Below are positions 8,405 to 16,045 of a DNA stretch of 64,000 nt, in pieces; the stretch's first letter is position 1, and each line of letters opens with the position of its first letter. The position numbers and the translations under genes are program-made. The notes below the pieces were generated by a model. The model ran no database searches. It saw nothing but the letters and a program-made list of their open reading frames with translations, and was not told where the DNA came from. The stretch comes from Belliella baltica DSM 15883 (GTDB taxonomy: Bacteria > Bacteroidota > Bacteroidia > Cytophagales > Cyclobacteriaceae), in the NCBI RefSeq assembly GCF_000265405.1, contig NC_018010.1, positions 3,059,501-3,123,500 of the forward strand, read 5' to 3'.

Positions 8405-9183
8405 TGATAATCAGCAGGTCTATTTTGGTTATTTTAATTTGGGTTGTAAATAGTCATCTATGTTTTTCAACTTCAGAAAAAGCTGAGCTTTTATACCAAT
8501 ATGAACTAAGAAGCCATAAAGAGTTTCAAGAAAAGTTATATAGGGTTAGTTTAGAGTATTTTGAGTTAAAGAGTTTAGAGTTTGTTGATGAAGAAACCGG
8601 CTTTTTTGGAATTTGGAAAGAAGCTTTCAAGTACTTTGAAAGCAAGGAAAAAAAGGCAGGGAGATGGAAGGTGAAAATAGGTTATTACCTTAAAAACACT
8701 GCTTACCAAACATTAATCCAGAATTATTTAGACCAGTACTTAAATAATTTAAATATTCAGAGAAAAGATGTTTTAGGAGTAGAAAAGGTAAAAGAGTCTA
8801 ATTTAATCATAGAAAATTTAGACTCTGTAATCGTTTCAAATGAATTTCTAAATGAAATTATTGCGAAGGTTCAAGAGATGGTTTTATATGAAGTTATTCC
8901 AGAAATTATAGATTTAATTTTAGCTCCTTTAGTAATTTTTCCGATAATTTCAAGTTTAATATTGTTGATAATTCCAAATTTTTCTAGTGTATATAATTAC
9001 TTTAGAATCATTATAATGGCTTTTTTAATTATATACCCACTATATAAAAGTATACAATTAAGTAGAAATATGGAGTTATATCTTATTGAATCATTTAAGG
9101 ATACAAGTGAAAATAATTTAATTGTATTGCCTGCTTTAAATGATAATTCAGAGAATTTTTATAAAAATTTAGATGTTTTATAA
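8401..9183 (+). CDS. Uncharacterised exported membrane protein of the island (260 aa)
   Basis: An N-terminal hydrophobic signal (about residues 3-23, ending near SHLCFST) is followed by a long helical, lysine- and glutamate-rich domain to about residue 160. Two or three hydrophobic segments follow at about 165-190 and 195-213 (FRIIIMAFLIIYPLYK), then a short acidic tail. It overlaps the previous gene's stop and lies 12 bases before the toxin gene. Position and topology would suit an envelope partner of the toxin, but this is inference. No family recognised. Confidence 0.65.
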   Translation: MMIISRSILVILIWVVNSHLCFSTSEKAELLYQYELRSHKEFQEKLYRVSLEYFELKSLEFVDEETGFFGIWKEAFKYFESKEKKAGRWKVKIGYYLKNTAYQTLIQNYLDQYLNNLNIQRKDVLGVEKVKESNLIIENLDSVIVSNEFLNEIIAKVQEMVLYEVIPEIIDLILAPLVIFPIISSLILLIIPNFSSVYNYFRIIIMAFLIIYPLYKSIQLSRNMELYLIESFKDTSENNLIVLPALNDNSENFYKNLDVL

Positions 9184-9195
9184 TAGTTTTAAAAT

Positions 9196-10209
9196 ATGAG
9201 ATTAGTTTTATTGTTTTTAATATTGGTTATCACAATTTCTTGTAAAAAAGCTTCAAGAGAAATTGGTGGAGAGATGCTAGAAAAAGCAGTAAAGAAATTG
9301 GATAATTTAGCTCCGAGTAATCATAGTTTAGTGAATGTTTTTGGAGATGATCTTTTTGAAAGTTTGTCAAAAAAATATGACGATAAATTTTTGAAAGAAA
9401 TCGGGAAAATTTTAAGTGATAATCCAACTCTCACAAATTTTGTAAAAGAAAACCCGAATGCAATAAAAATAATGTATTCATTTGGAAATACTAATATAAG
9501 GGGTAATGTCGCTGTAGTGAAATATTTCACTAGTATTATTGATGACATCGGTGAGCTTGCTTTTAATGAAAAATATATTTTCACATCCTCTAGGGACTTT
9601 CTGTTCCTAAAAGACAAAAATAGTGGAAAAACACTTGCGGAAATTTCCAATTCTAAAATCGTCGCAAATCCAGGTAAAGGAGGAATTGAATTAAACAATT
9701 TTTTGGCAGAAAGAGAAATGATCCCAAATATTCCCTATCAAGTTGGAACTCATAAGTATTTAATTAATGATTTGGGGCAATATAAATCAGTAAACGGGAC
9801 TCTCATTCCACCTATCGCTAAGCCGCTACCCTTGAGAAATGATATTCAGCAAGGTCTGTCAAAAAAATATAAAGACGCTATACCCTTAATGGATAACGGA
9901 AAAATTGTAAATGTTAAAGCTGGCTATCCTAACTACAAGGATGATGGAGGACACTTTATTGCGAATAGATTTGGTGGTGGATCAGAGATGTACAATTATA
10001 TTCCAATGTCAAAAAAGCTTAATAGATCAGGGGGAGGATGGTTTGAAATGGAAAAAAGATGGGCAAAAGCAATAGATAAAGGTGAAAAGGTTAGTTATAA
10101 TATTGAACCAATTTACAATTCAAAATCAAAAAGACCAGACTATATAAAAGTATCATATGAAATAGGTGGAGAGCGGTTTACAGAATTATTCAATAATAAT
10201 AAATTTTGA
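9196..10209 (+). CDS. Lipoprotein with C-terminal Endonuclease_NS_2-type nuclease (toxin)
   Basis: The 337-residue protein starts with a lipoprotein-like signal, VITISC with Cys16 as the lipidation site. Residues 20-170 are an unrecognised helical region. From about 180 (YQVGTHKYLINDLGQYKSVN) the sequence matches DNA/RNA non-specific endonucleases found at the tips of polymorphic toxins. It shows DDGGHFIANRFGG with catalytic His253, then EMYNYIPMSKKLN, WFEMEKRW, and a SKRPDYIKVSYEIGG strand. The likely role is a nuclease toxin anchored in the envelope and acting on competitor cells. A probable immunity gene follows two bases later. Family call is firm for the C-terminus; delivery route unknown. 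Confidence 0.85.
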   Translation: MRLVLLFLILVITISCKKASREIGGEMLEKAVKKLDNLAPSNHSLVNVFGDDLFESLSKKYDDKFLKEIGKILSDNPTLTNFVKENPNAIKIMYSFGNTNIRGNVAVVKYFTSIIDDIGELAFNEKYIFTSSRDFLFLKDKNSGKTLAEISNSKIVANPGKGGIELNNFLAEREMIPNIPYQVGTHKYLINDLGQYKSVNGTLIPPIAKPLPLRNDIQQGLSKKYKDAIPLMDNGKIVNVKAGYPNYKDDGGHFIANRFGGGSEMYNYIPMSKKLNRSGGGWFEMEKRWAKAIDKGEKVSYNIEPIYNSKSKRPDYIKVSYEIGGERFTELFNNNKF

Positions 10210-10211
10210 CA

Positions 10212-10511
10212 ATGAACTTCATAAAAAACGTTTTTGAAAGTTGTGATGAGCCATCCAAAGTTGATGATTTTAAAATTAATTGTTTATTTCAAGAATCTTT
10301 TGTTCGTGCTTTTATAACAATAAATGATAAGATAATTAATCTGGAAATAAATTCTGAGGATATCCTTGAAATTTACACATTTATTAAAAATGATGAATCA
10401 AAACCATCAAATTCTAATAAACTTATTTTTAATGTAAGATCTATAAATGACTTTAGTTTATCATATAGTTTTGATTTAGAATTCGATAAAGAATGTAGTG
10501 AAACTCCATGA
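10212..10511 (+). CDS. Probable immunity protein for the nuclease toxin
   Basis: The gene begins with ATG two bases after the toxin stop (an in-frame TTG overlapping that stop is also possible) and encodes 99 residues. The product is small, acidic (many Asp/Glu) and soluble, as expected for an inhibitor of a basic nuclease. It begins MNFIKNVFESCDEPSKVDDF and has a central beta-rich part (ESFVRAFITINDKIINLEIN). I do not recognise a named immunity family, so the call rests on size, charge and position. Confidence 0.55.
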   Translation: MNFIKNVFESCDEPSKVDDFKINCLFQESFVRAFITINDKIINLEINSEDILEIYTFIKNDESKPSNSNKLIFNVRSINDFSLSYSFDLEFDKECSETP

Positions 10512-10936
10512 ACCCCCTCCGACCCTATATGCGATTTGAAATTGATAAAGTCTTTAACTTAGTCAAAGCTGCCATGCATGCGGAAGCTATGAAAAGAGGC
10601 TATGGCCGTGCGCTTTATCAGGATTGCTATACTGGGCAGACTTGGAATGGAGGAGAGTCGTATGACTATGAGCATATCTATGGTGCTGAGTGGGTACATT
10701 CGGCTTACAAGCATCTCCTGACTGATGAACAAATTGCGCTAGTAGTCAACTGCCCCGAGAATGTAGCCATCACCAGCCGAGCTATCAATCAGTCCAAAGG
10801 AAAAACGGATCCTGAAGTTTGGTTTGCCAATCCTAGAAATATTGAAAACCATCGGATCGACCTCAAGCTGGCTCTTTCAAATATCAAAAAAGCCAAAGTA
10901 GGAATCGAGAAAAAGGTTAAGGAATTGACTCGGTGA
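10508..10936 (+). CDS. HNH-like nuclease-domain protein (142 aa)
   Basis: The protein carries an HNH/His-Me-finger-like pattern: YDYEHI at 52-57 (His56 as candidate catalytic base), then NCPENVAITSRAINQSKGKT at 81-100, with Asn94 and the NQSKG element typical of HNH domains that read xxxxNxxKG. It has no signal peptide. It overlaps the preceding stop by four bases, but its composition is quite different (29 of 60 bases G or C at 10681-10740, against 12 of 60 at 9121-9180). This suggests an orphan toxin tip left from an older locus. A second, degraded copy lies at 11449-11886. Confidence 0.6.
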   Translation: MNPLRPYMRFEIDKVFNLVKAAMHAEAMKRGYGRALYQDCYTGQTWNGGESYDYEHIYGAEWVHSAYKHLLTDEQIALVVNCPENVAITSRAINQSKGKTDPEVWFANPRNIENHRIDLKLALSNIKKAKVGIEKKVKELTR

Positions 10937-11300
10937 GGAAATGTTCAGCGTTAATTGTTAAAATCGTTAAGCGTTAAGCGGTGGAGAATTATAAATTTCA
11001 CTTCTAAAGTCATGCATTAACGGATAACACTTAACAAGCCTTTCAATTACCAACTGATACACCTACTAAGCTTACTGCTACTTTTACGAGAACCTTTTCT
11101 TCAAGAAACAAATTTCCTCAATTTCCTAGCGAATAATAACTGAAGTAGTACGAATATAAATTCTCAGAAATACATATCATTATCTAATGTAATTTTAAAA
11201 TCGTCAAGCAAAATCAAAACCAGGTGTTTCAAAAAGATTCGTTTGAGTTAAGGTTTCAAAAAAAATAGCATGTTTTCAACTCATTTTAATTCAAATTGAT
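10937..11300. other. Intergenic region with repeat copy B
   Basis: These 364 bases hold repeat copy B at 10948-11037. The remainder to 11300 is AT-rich, with no reading frame, terminator or promoter I can support. Confidence 0.5.
10948..11037 (+). repeat. Repeat copy B at the right of the island
   Basis: This is a ~90-bp relative of the repeat at 5523-5619, same orientation, sharing the core GAATTATAAATTTCACTTCT and both ends (GCGTTAA.TGTTAAAAT.GTTA and AACACTTAACAA-type). It begins 12 bases after the HNH-like gene. The two copies frame the 5.6-10.9 kb segment. Confidence 0.75.
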
Positions 11301-11444
11301 ATGGAAAAAAAGACTTTTACCATTGTTGCAGAAGATTACCAAGAAGATCAGCAAACTTATCATACTCTCGTGGGAAAGCTTGCAGACAAAGTGATCGAAT
11401 GGACTGACTATTTACTGTTTAGAAAAATCAATAAGTACTTATGA
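11301..11444 (+). CDS. Short hypothetical protein (47 aa)
   Basis: An ATG-initiated frame of 47 codons begins MEKKTFTIVAEDYQEDQQTY and ends FRKINKYL, closing four bases before the ATG of the next gene. It has no signal peptide and no family I recognise. The tight spacing suggests co-translation with the following gene, or it may be a remnant of a longer protein. Support is limited to the open frame and position. Confidence 0.35.
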   Translation: MEKKTFTIVAEDYQEDQQTYHTLVGKLADKVIEWTDYLLFRKINKYL

Positions 11445-11448
11445 CTTG

Positions 11449-11886
11449 ATGGAGCATTCTCAAAACGATAGTGCCATTTGTGAGAAGATTTCGGAAGCTT
11501 TTTCTTTGAGAAAAGCAAAGCTCTTGACACGTGCAATCAATCAAGGTGGTGGCAAAGCCATTTACATGGATGCTTTTACGGGTAAGATTCTTTGGAGTGG
11601 TGATCCTTTTGAGTTTGGATACGTGTATAGTCCGGTTCAGATTTACGATACTTATAAGGATTTGCTGTCAGCAGATCAAATTGCAGAGATTGTCAATTGT
11701 ACTGCAAATGTGATCGTAAGCTTGAGTGTGATCTTAGAATCACTTCAAGAGCAGGATCCTGAAAGTTGGCTCGCCCAAGAAGAGCAGATGAAGGCTTTTG
11801 ACTTGGATAATTCTTTGGCAAGAAGATGTATTCATTCAGCCAAAACAGCCATTTCCAAAGCTGCTGAAAAATACTTGAATACTTGA
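11449..11886 (+). CDS. Catalytically dead paralogue of the HNH-like protein (145 aa)
   Basis: The ATG at 11449 is preferred over the TTG three bases upstream. The product aligns along most of its length with the HNH-like protein at 10508-10936: GKAIYMDAFTGKILWSG against GRALYQDCYTGQTWNGG, TYKDLLSADQIAEIVNCTAN against AYKHLLTDEQIALVVNCPEN, and DPESWL against DPEVWF. The catalytic elements are gone: the DYEHI His aligns with Tyr58 (EFGYV), and the NQSKG element reads LESLQ. It could be an inhibitor evolved from the nuclease, or simply a decayed copy. A terminator follows. Confidence 0.6.
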   Translation: MEHSQNDSAICEKISEAFSLRKAKLLTRAINQGGGKAIYMDAFTGKILWSGDPFEFGYVYSPVQIYDTYKDLLSADQIAEIVNCTANVIVSLSVILESLQEQDPESWLAQEEQMKAFDLDNSLARRCIHSAKTAISKAAEKYLNT

Positions 11887-11925
11887 TCTGTCTTTAATAT
11901 CATTTAAAGAATAAGGATATGTAGA

Positions 11926-11960
11926 AAACAAAAAAGAGCTCAAAAGGCTCTTTTTTGTTT
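11926..11960. terminator. Bidirectional terminator between convergent genes
   Basis: A perfect 14-bp stem (AAACAAAAAAGAGC pairing with GCTCTTTTTTGTTT) with a 7-base loop separates the plus-strand island gene from the minus-strand acetyltransferase. Confidence 0.85.
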
Positions 11961-11971
11961 CTTTTCAATCT

Positions 11972-12379
11972 CTATATCAAATTTTTTTCCATCACTACAT
12001 AGTCCATTCCAGACTTTTGAAAGGTTTGTTTGGTTGTGGTTAAGCCAAAGCCTGAATAAAAATCTACTTTTGCTACTCGGGCATTGCACCAGATTTTGGA
12101 AATTTTCTTTTTTTGAACATAACCAATCATGTAGACGAGCAACTTACTACCAAAACCTTTTCCCTGATATTCTGGCAAAGTTGCAAATTTTCTAAATTGA
12201 GCTCCTCCCTCTTTTTGAAAAACAGAAACTACCGAAACCAATTTTCTATCTGTAAATAATCCTAAGTGATAAGCATCCTCATCACCCGGAACTCTCACAA
12301 AATCTAAATCTTTGTCTGGCCACATAGCCTTTTGTCTGATTGGTAAAGCTTCTGAAACTGTTATTTCTTTTATTAACAT
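11972..12379 (-). CDS. GNAT family N-acetyltransferase
   Basis: The 135-residue protein has the GNAT core: a beta-strand with QFRKFATLPEYQGKGFGSKL near residues 61-80, where the Q/RxxGxG/A-like acetyl-CoA pyrophosphate loop is QGKGFG, and a C-terminal segment ARVAKVDFYSGFGLTTTKQ with the usual Y/F-x-x-x-GF element. It transfers acetyl from acetyl-CoA to an amine; the substrate cannot be inferred. It lies downstream of selO on the same strand with a ~50-base gap, so the two may be co-transcribed. Confidence 0.85.
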   Translation of the reverse strand: MLIKEITVSEALPIRQKAMWPDKDLDFVRVPGDEDAYHLGLFTDRKLVSVVSVFQKEGGAQFRKFATLPEYQGKGFGSKLLVYMIGYVQKKKISKIWCNARVAKVDFYSGFGLTTTKQTFQKSGMDYVVMEKNLI

Positions 12380-12429
12380 GATATGATATAAGTGTTAATC
12401 TGGGTTAGACTGTAAAAATAGTACTTTTT

Positions 12430-13872
12430 TTAAGTTCCACAGAATGTTTGATATCCATCATCACCATCTTTGGGAGGAACTTGATAAGCGGTAAGTCCAT
12501 CTTTAAACTGATAGGGTGTTTTTAAAAGCACAAGCATTTCATTGAAAATGGTATAATCATGATTTTCAGTGGCTTGAAACAGTGCTTCCTCTACTTTATG
12601 ATTTCTAGGGATGTACTGCGGGTTATACTTCCCCATTATTTCCTGAACTTCCTCCATACTTTTTCCATTCTGCGTGGCTCTTCTAATCCAATTGAGATAC
12701 CAATCTTGGAAAGCATCACTTTGAAAAAGGCTTTCCTCTGGAAAATCTCCTGATTGGATTGCTAAAAATGTATTGGTATAATCAGCAGCATGTTGTTCCA
12801 TAATCTTCAACAAATCATCAATAAGTGCTTTATCTGTTGGCAGCTCTCCTTCCAAGCCAAGTTTTTTGCTCATCATAGATTCCCATTTTTTCTGATAAAT
12901 TTCAGGAAATTCATTTAAAGTACTTTGTGCCAATTTTACTGCTTCTTCCTGATTTTCATGAATTTGAGAGAGTAAAGCAATAGCCAACCTTGATAAATTC
13001 CAGTGCGCAATCAAGGGTTGATTTGAATAGGAATATCTTCCCGTGCTATCGATTGAGCTAAAAACTGTTTTTGGATGATAGACATTCATAAAAGCACAAG
13101 GGCCATAATCAATCGTCTCTCCAGCAATACTCATGTTATCCGTATTCATCACACCATGAATAAATCCTACCCGCATCCAATCTGTAATTAGAGAAGCTTG
13201 CTTTTCCATCACAGCTTTGAGTAAATCTAAAGCAGGATTAGAAGAATTTTTAATTTCAGGATATTCTCTATGGATTGTGTAGGTAGTCAGTTCCTTTTGC
13301 TCTACCAAAGTAAGTTGCTGATATGCAAATTCAAAAGTACCTACTCGAATATGGCTTTTGGCTACTCTTGTTAGGATAGCACCTTCATTTTCCCATTCCC
13401 GCTGTACATTTTCTCCAGTTTTCACAACAGCTAAAGCCCTTGTACTTGCAATACCCAAATGATACATGGCTTCAGAGATCAAATATTCTCTCAACATGGA
13501 TTTTAAGGTCGCTCTCCCATCCCCACCTCTAGAATAAGGCGTTCTCCCTGCTCCTTTGAGTTGGACATCAAATAGCTCCTGATTGGGAGTGATTTGTTCT
13601 CCTAAAAGAATCGCTCTTCCATCACCAAGAATTGTAAAATTTCCGAATTGGTGTCCTGCGTAAGCCTGAGCAAGTGGTTTTGCTCCTTGGGGAATCTTAT
13701 TTCCTGAGAGAAGCTCTGATAACTCTACTTTATCTGCAACAGGGATCCCAAGAAATTCAGCTAATGATTCATTAAAAAGTTCAAGCTTTGGTGATTTGAC
13801 AGGTGCTGGCGCCTGAAGTGTGAAAAGTTTGGCTGGCAATTCTGTATAAGTATGTTGGAGATTCCATTTCAT
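12430..13872 (-). CDS. selO: Protein adenylyltransferase SelO/YdiU family (UPF0061)
   Basis: The start is placed at the ATG giving MKWNLQHTYTELPAKLF, which matches the usual family N-terminus; a frame extension of 26 residues upstream is atypical. Family motifs are plain: YAGHQFGNFTILGDGRAILL, DVQLKGAGRTPYSRGGDGRA, and HGVMNTDNMSIAGETIDYGP with catalytic Asn/Asp residues. SelO is a pseudokinase-fold enzyme that transfers AMP to Ser/Thr/Tyr of target proteins and is linked to redox homeostasis. The C-terminus ends TFCGT, with Cys where some eukaryotic homologues carry selenocysteine. 480 residues. Confidence 0.92.
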   Translation of the reverse strand: MKWNLQHTYTELPAKLFTLQAPAPVKSPKLELFNESLAEFLGIPVADKVELSELLSGNKIPQGAKPLAQAYAGHQFGNFTILGDGRAILLGEQITPNQELFDVQLKGAGRTPYSRGGDGRATLKSMLREYLISEAMYHLGIASTRALAVVKTGENVQREWENEGAILTRVAKSHIRVGTFEFAYQQLTLVEQKELTTYTIHREYPEIKNSSNPALDLLKAVMEKQASLITDWMRVGFIHGVMNTDNMSIAGETIDYGPCAFMNVYHPKTVFSSIDSTGRYSYSNQPLIAHWNLSRLAIALLSQIHENQEEAVKLAQSTLNEFPEIYQKKWESMMSKKLGLEGELPTDKALIDDLLKIMEQHAADYTNTFLAIQSGDFPEESLFQSDAFQDWYLNWIRRATQNGKSMEEVQEIMGKYNPQYIPRNHKVEEALFQATENHDYTIFNEMLVLLKTPYQFKDGLTAYQVPPKDGDDGYQTFCGT

Positions 13873-14333
13873 AAATTGAAAATATATAGGATGACAATTG
13901 TATTTAGATTTTTTGTTTTTGAAACGTGCTGGCTTGAAATATAATTCCAAATTATTTGCCAGAAATAGCTCGTGTATTTTTCTGTAGTGTTAATTATAAA
14001 AAATAAAGTTAATGATATCATAACTTATGATCAGCAACCATACGGAACATCAGTTTTACCTTTAAGGAACCAAATAATGAATATCATTATGCAATTGGTC
14101 AATGCTCCGAAGGAATTTGATGAAATCTTTAATGAATACGGGGAATTCTTTTGCTACATATGCAAAGATCAAGAGCTTATAGTTGTCTTTATAATGAAGT
14201 ATTCTCTCCAAAACATAAAAAATTGAATATTAATTGAATCATGATATAAAACCAGAAAATAGAAAGTTGATAACAAATGACTTTTTACTCAGCCAAGCTT
14301 TTAAGAAAGAAAACAAGAAACCTTGAATTTAAA
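13873..14333. other. Intergenic region with a doubtful short frame
   Basis: This gap lies between divergent selO and the phosphoesterase. It holds a GTG-initiated frame at 13972-14226 (84 codons), described separately. I see no clear promoter or terminator. Confidence 0.4.
13972..14226 (+). CDS. Doubtful 84-aa hypothetical protein
   Basis: The frame starts with GTG; internal ATG codons would leave about 49 residues (MNIIMQLVNAPKEFDEIFNE and on). Its composition is protein-like in the second half, with no signal peptide or recognisable motif. It may be a short gene or the remnant of one, or chance. No ribosome-binding site stands out. Confidence 0.25.
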   Translation: MYFSVVLIIKNKVNDIITYDQQPYGTSVLPLRNQIMNIIMQLVNAPKEFDEIFNEYGEFFCYICKDQELIVVFIMKYSLQNIKN

Positions 14334-15899
14334 ATGAAAAAAATAATCTTTAGTGCAATTTTAATTACCTTATGCTTTTCGCTTTACGCACAAGAAATAG
14401 CCAAGGGGGTCATCTATGAAGATGTAAATGGAAATGGTAAAAAAGACAGAAATGAAAAAGGAATTTCTGGAGTGGCTGTATCTAATGGAGAAGATGTAGT
14501 CACCACGAATGAAAAAGGGGAATACAGTCTTGAAGTAAAAGATGGTGATTTGATTTTTGTGATCAAACCATCGGGCTATTCCGTTCCTTTAAATAAATAT
14601 AACTTCCCACAACATTTCTACATCCACAAACCATCTGGATCACCTGATCTAAAATACAAAGGCTCTGAACCAACTGGTCCACTTCCAAAATCTGTTGACT
14701 TTGGTTTAAAGAAAGCTGAAGAAAAGAAAAAGTTTACTAGCTTGATTTTTGGAGATCCTCAGCCATACAACATGGAAGAAGTTGGATATTTCCAAAGAGC
14801 AATTGTTGAAGAACTTGAGGGAATTCAAGGTGTAGAATTTGGAGTTTCTATGGGGGATTTGGTTGGAGATGACTTGAGTTTATTTCCTGCTTATTCTGAA
14901 GTAGTTTCCAAAATCGGAATCCCTTGGTACAATATCATGGGTAATCATGATCAAAATTATGATGTTAAAGAGGATAAATTGACAGATGAATCTTTTGAAG
15001 CACATTTTGGTCCTTCCACTTATGCATTCAACTATGCGGATGTTCATGTGATTATGCTAGAAAATATTCTCTATCCTGATCCAAGAGATGGAGTTGGATA
15101 CTGGGGTGGATTTAGACCTGATCAACTGGCATTTATTGAAAATGACCTAAAGCATGTTCCGAAGGATAAGTTGATTATTCTTTCCATGCATATTCCACTC
15201 TTTGAAGAAGGAGATTCATTTAGAGACGAGGACAGAGAAAAGCTCTTTGAATTGCTTGCTGACTATCCAAATACGATGTCTTTTTCAGCCCATACACATT
15301 ACCAAAGACAGGATTTCTTTGGAAAAGAAGATGGGTGGAAACAAGATAAACCACATCATCATTATAACATTGGTACACCATCAGGAGATTGGTATAAAGG
15401 TCTTTTGGATGAAAGAGGTTTGCCAGTTTCAACTATGAGAGATGGAACACCAAAGGGATATGTATTTTTAGATATTGATGGAAACCAATACAAAGCCAGA
15501 TATCAAGTAGCTGGTAAATCAGCAGACTATCAAATTGATGTATTTGCTCCAAAGTTACTTGAACAAGGAAAAAGAACAACTTCAGCAATATTTGCGAATT
15601 TCTTTATGGGGACTGAAGGAAATCAAGTCAGGTTCAGAATTAATAATGGAAATTGGTCCAATATGAATTTCATTGATGAGTATGATCCAAAATATTTGGT
15701 TGATTTATTCCAATGGGATACTACAAAAGAATTGCTTGACGGAAGAAGGCCTTCGCTTCCGCAAAAAAGCAAACACCTCTGGAGAGCTAATATACCTGCT
15801 AACCTTCCAGTCGGAATCCATACAATAGAAGTTGAAGCAATTGATATGTATGGACAAAAGCACACTGGAACAACTCAAATGGAAATAAGGAGTAGATAA
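14334..15899 (+). CDS. Secreted calcineurin-like phosphoesterase with N- and C-terminal accessory domains
   Basis: The ATG at 14334 is chosen because it starts a clear signal peptide (KKIIFSAILITLCFSLYAQ). Next comes an SdrD-like/MetallophosN beta domain (GVIYEDVNGNGKKDRNEKGI, about residues 22-110). The calcineurin-type metallophosphoesterase core follows, with metal-ligand motifs FGDPQPY, SMGDLVGD, MGNHDQ and FSAHTHY. A MetallophosC-type C-terminal domain (YKARYQVAGK onward, to residue 521) completes it. It probably hydrolyses a phosphoester in the periplasm or outside the cell; substrate unknown. It stands alone and is followed by a terminator. Confidence 0.88.
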   Translation: MKKIIFSAILITLCFSLYAQEIAKGVIYEDVNGNGKKDRNEKGISGVAVSNGEDVVTTNEKGEYSLEVKDGDLIFVIKPSGYSVPLNKYNFPQHFYIHKPSGSPDLKYKGSEPTGPLPKSVDFGLKKAEEKKKFTSLIFGDPQPYNMEEVGYFQRAIVEELEGIQGVEFGVSMGDLVGDDLSLFPAYSEVVSKIGIPWYNIMGNHDQNYDVKEDKLTDESFEAHFGPSTYAFNYADVHVIMLENILYPDPRDGVGYWGGFRPDQLAFIENDLKHVPKDKLIILSMHIPLFEEGDSFRDEDREKLFELLADYPNTMSFSAHTHYQRQDFFGKEDGWKQDKPHHHYNIGTPSGDWYKGLLDERGLPVSTMRDGTPKGYVFLDIDGNQYKARYQVAGKSADYQIDVFAPKLLEQGKRTTSAIFANFFMGTEGNQVRFRINNGNWSNMNFIDEYDPKYLVDLFQWDTTKELLDGRRPSLPQKSKHLWRANIPANLPVGIHTIEVEAIDMYGQKHTGTTQMEIRSR

Positions 15900-15920
15900 T
15901 AATTAGAAAAATAACAAGCT

Positions 15921-15955
15921 AAAAAGGCCATCTCTTCACGAGGTGGCTTTTTCTT
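15921..15955 (+). terminator. Terminator after the phosphoesterase
   Basis: The stem AGGCCATCTC / GAGGTGGCTT with a TTCAC loop (two G-T pairs) is flanked by A5 and T5 and followed by more T residues. Confidence 0.75.
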
Positions 15956-16045
15956 TTTCATCTTATTCTCTAAACTAGAAAAATTAACCTTTGCTACGCA
16001 GCTAATATCTTCTAAATTAGATTTTGAATTAAAACAAAAGCGATT

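Noticed and set aside
9230..9698. Two overlapping minus-strand frames opposite the toxin gene (candidate antisense immunity)
   Set aside because: Their products look like reverse-strand readings of the toxin N-terminal region, without a start context; the downstream plus-strand gene is a better immunity candidate.
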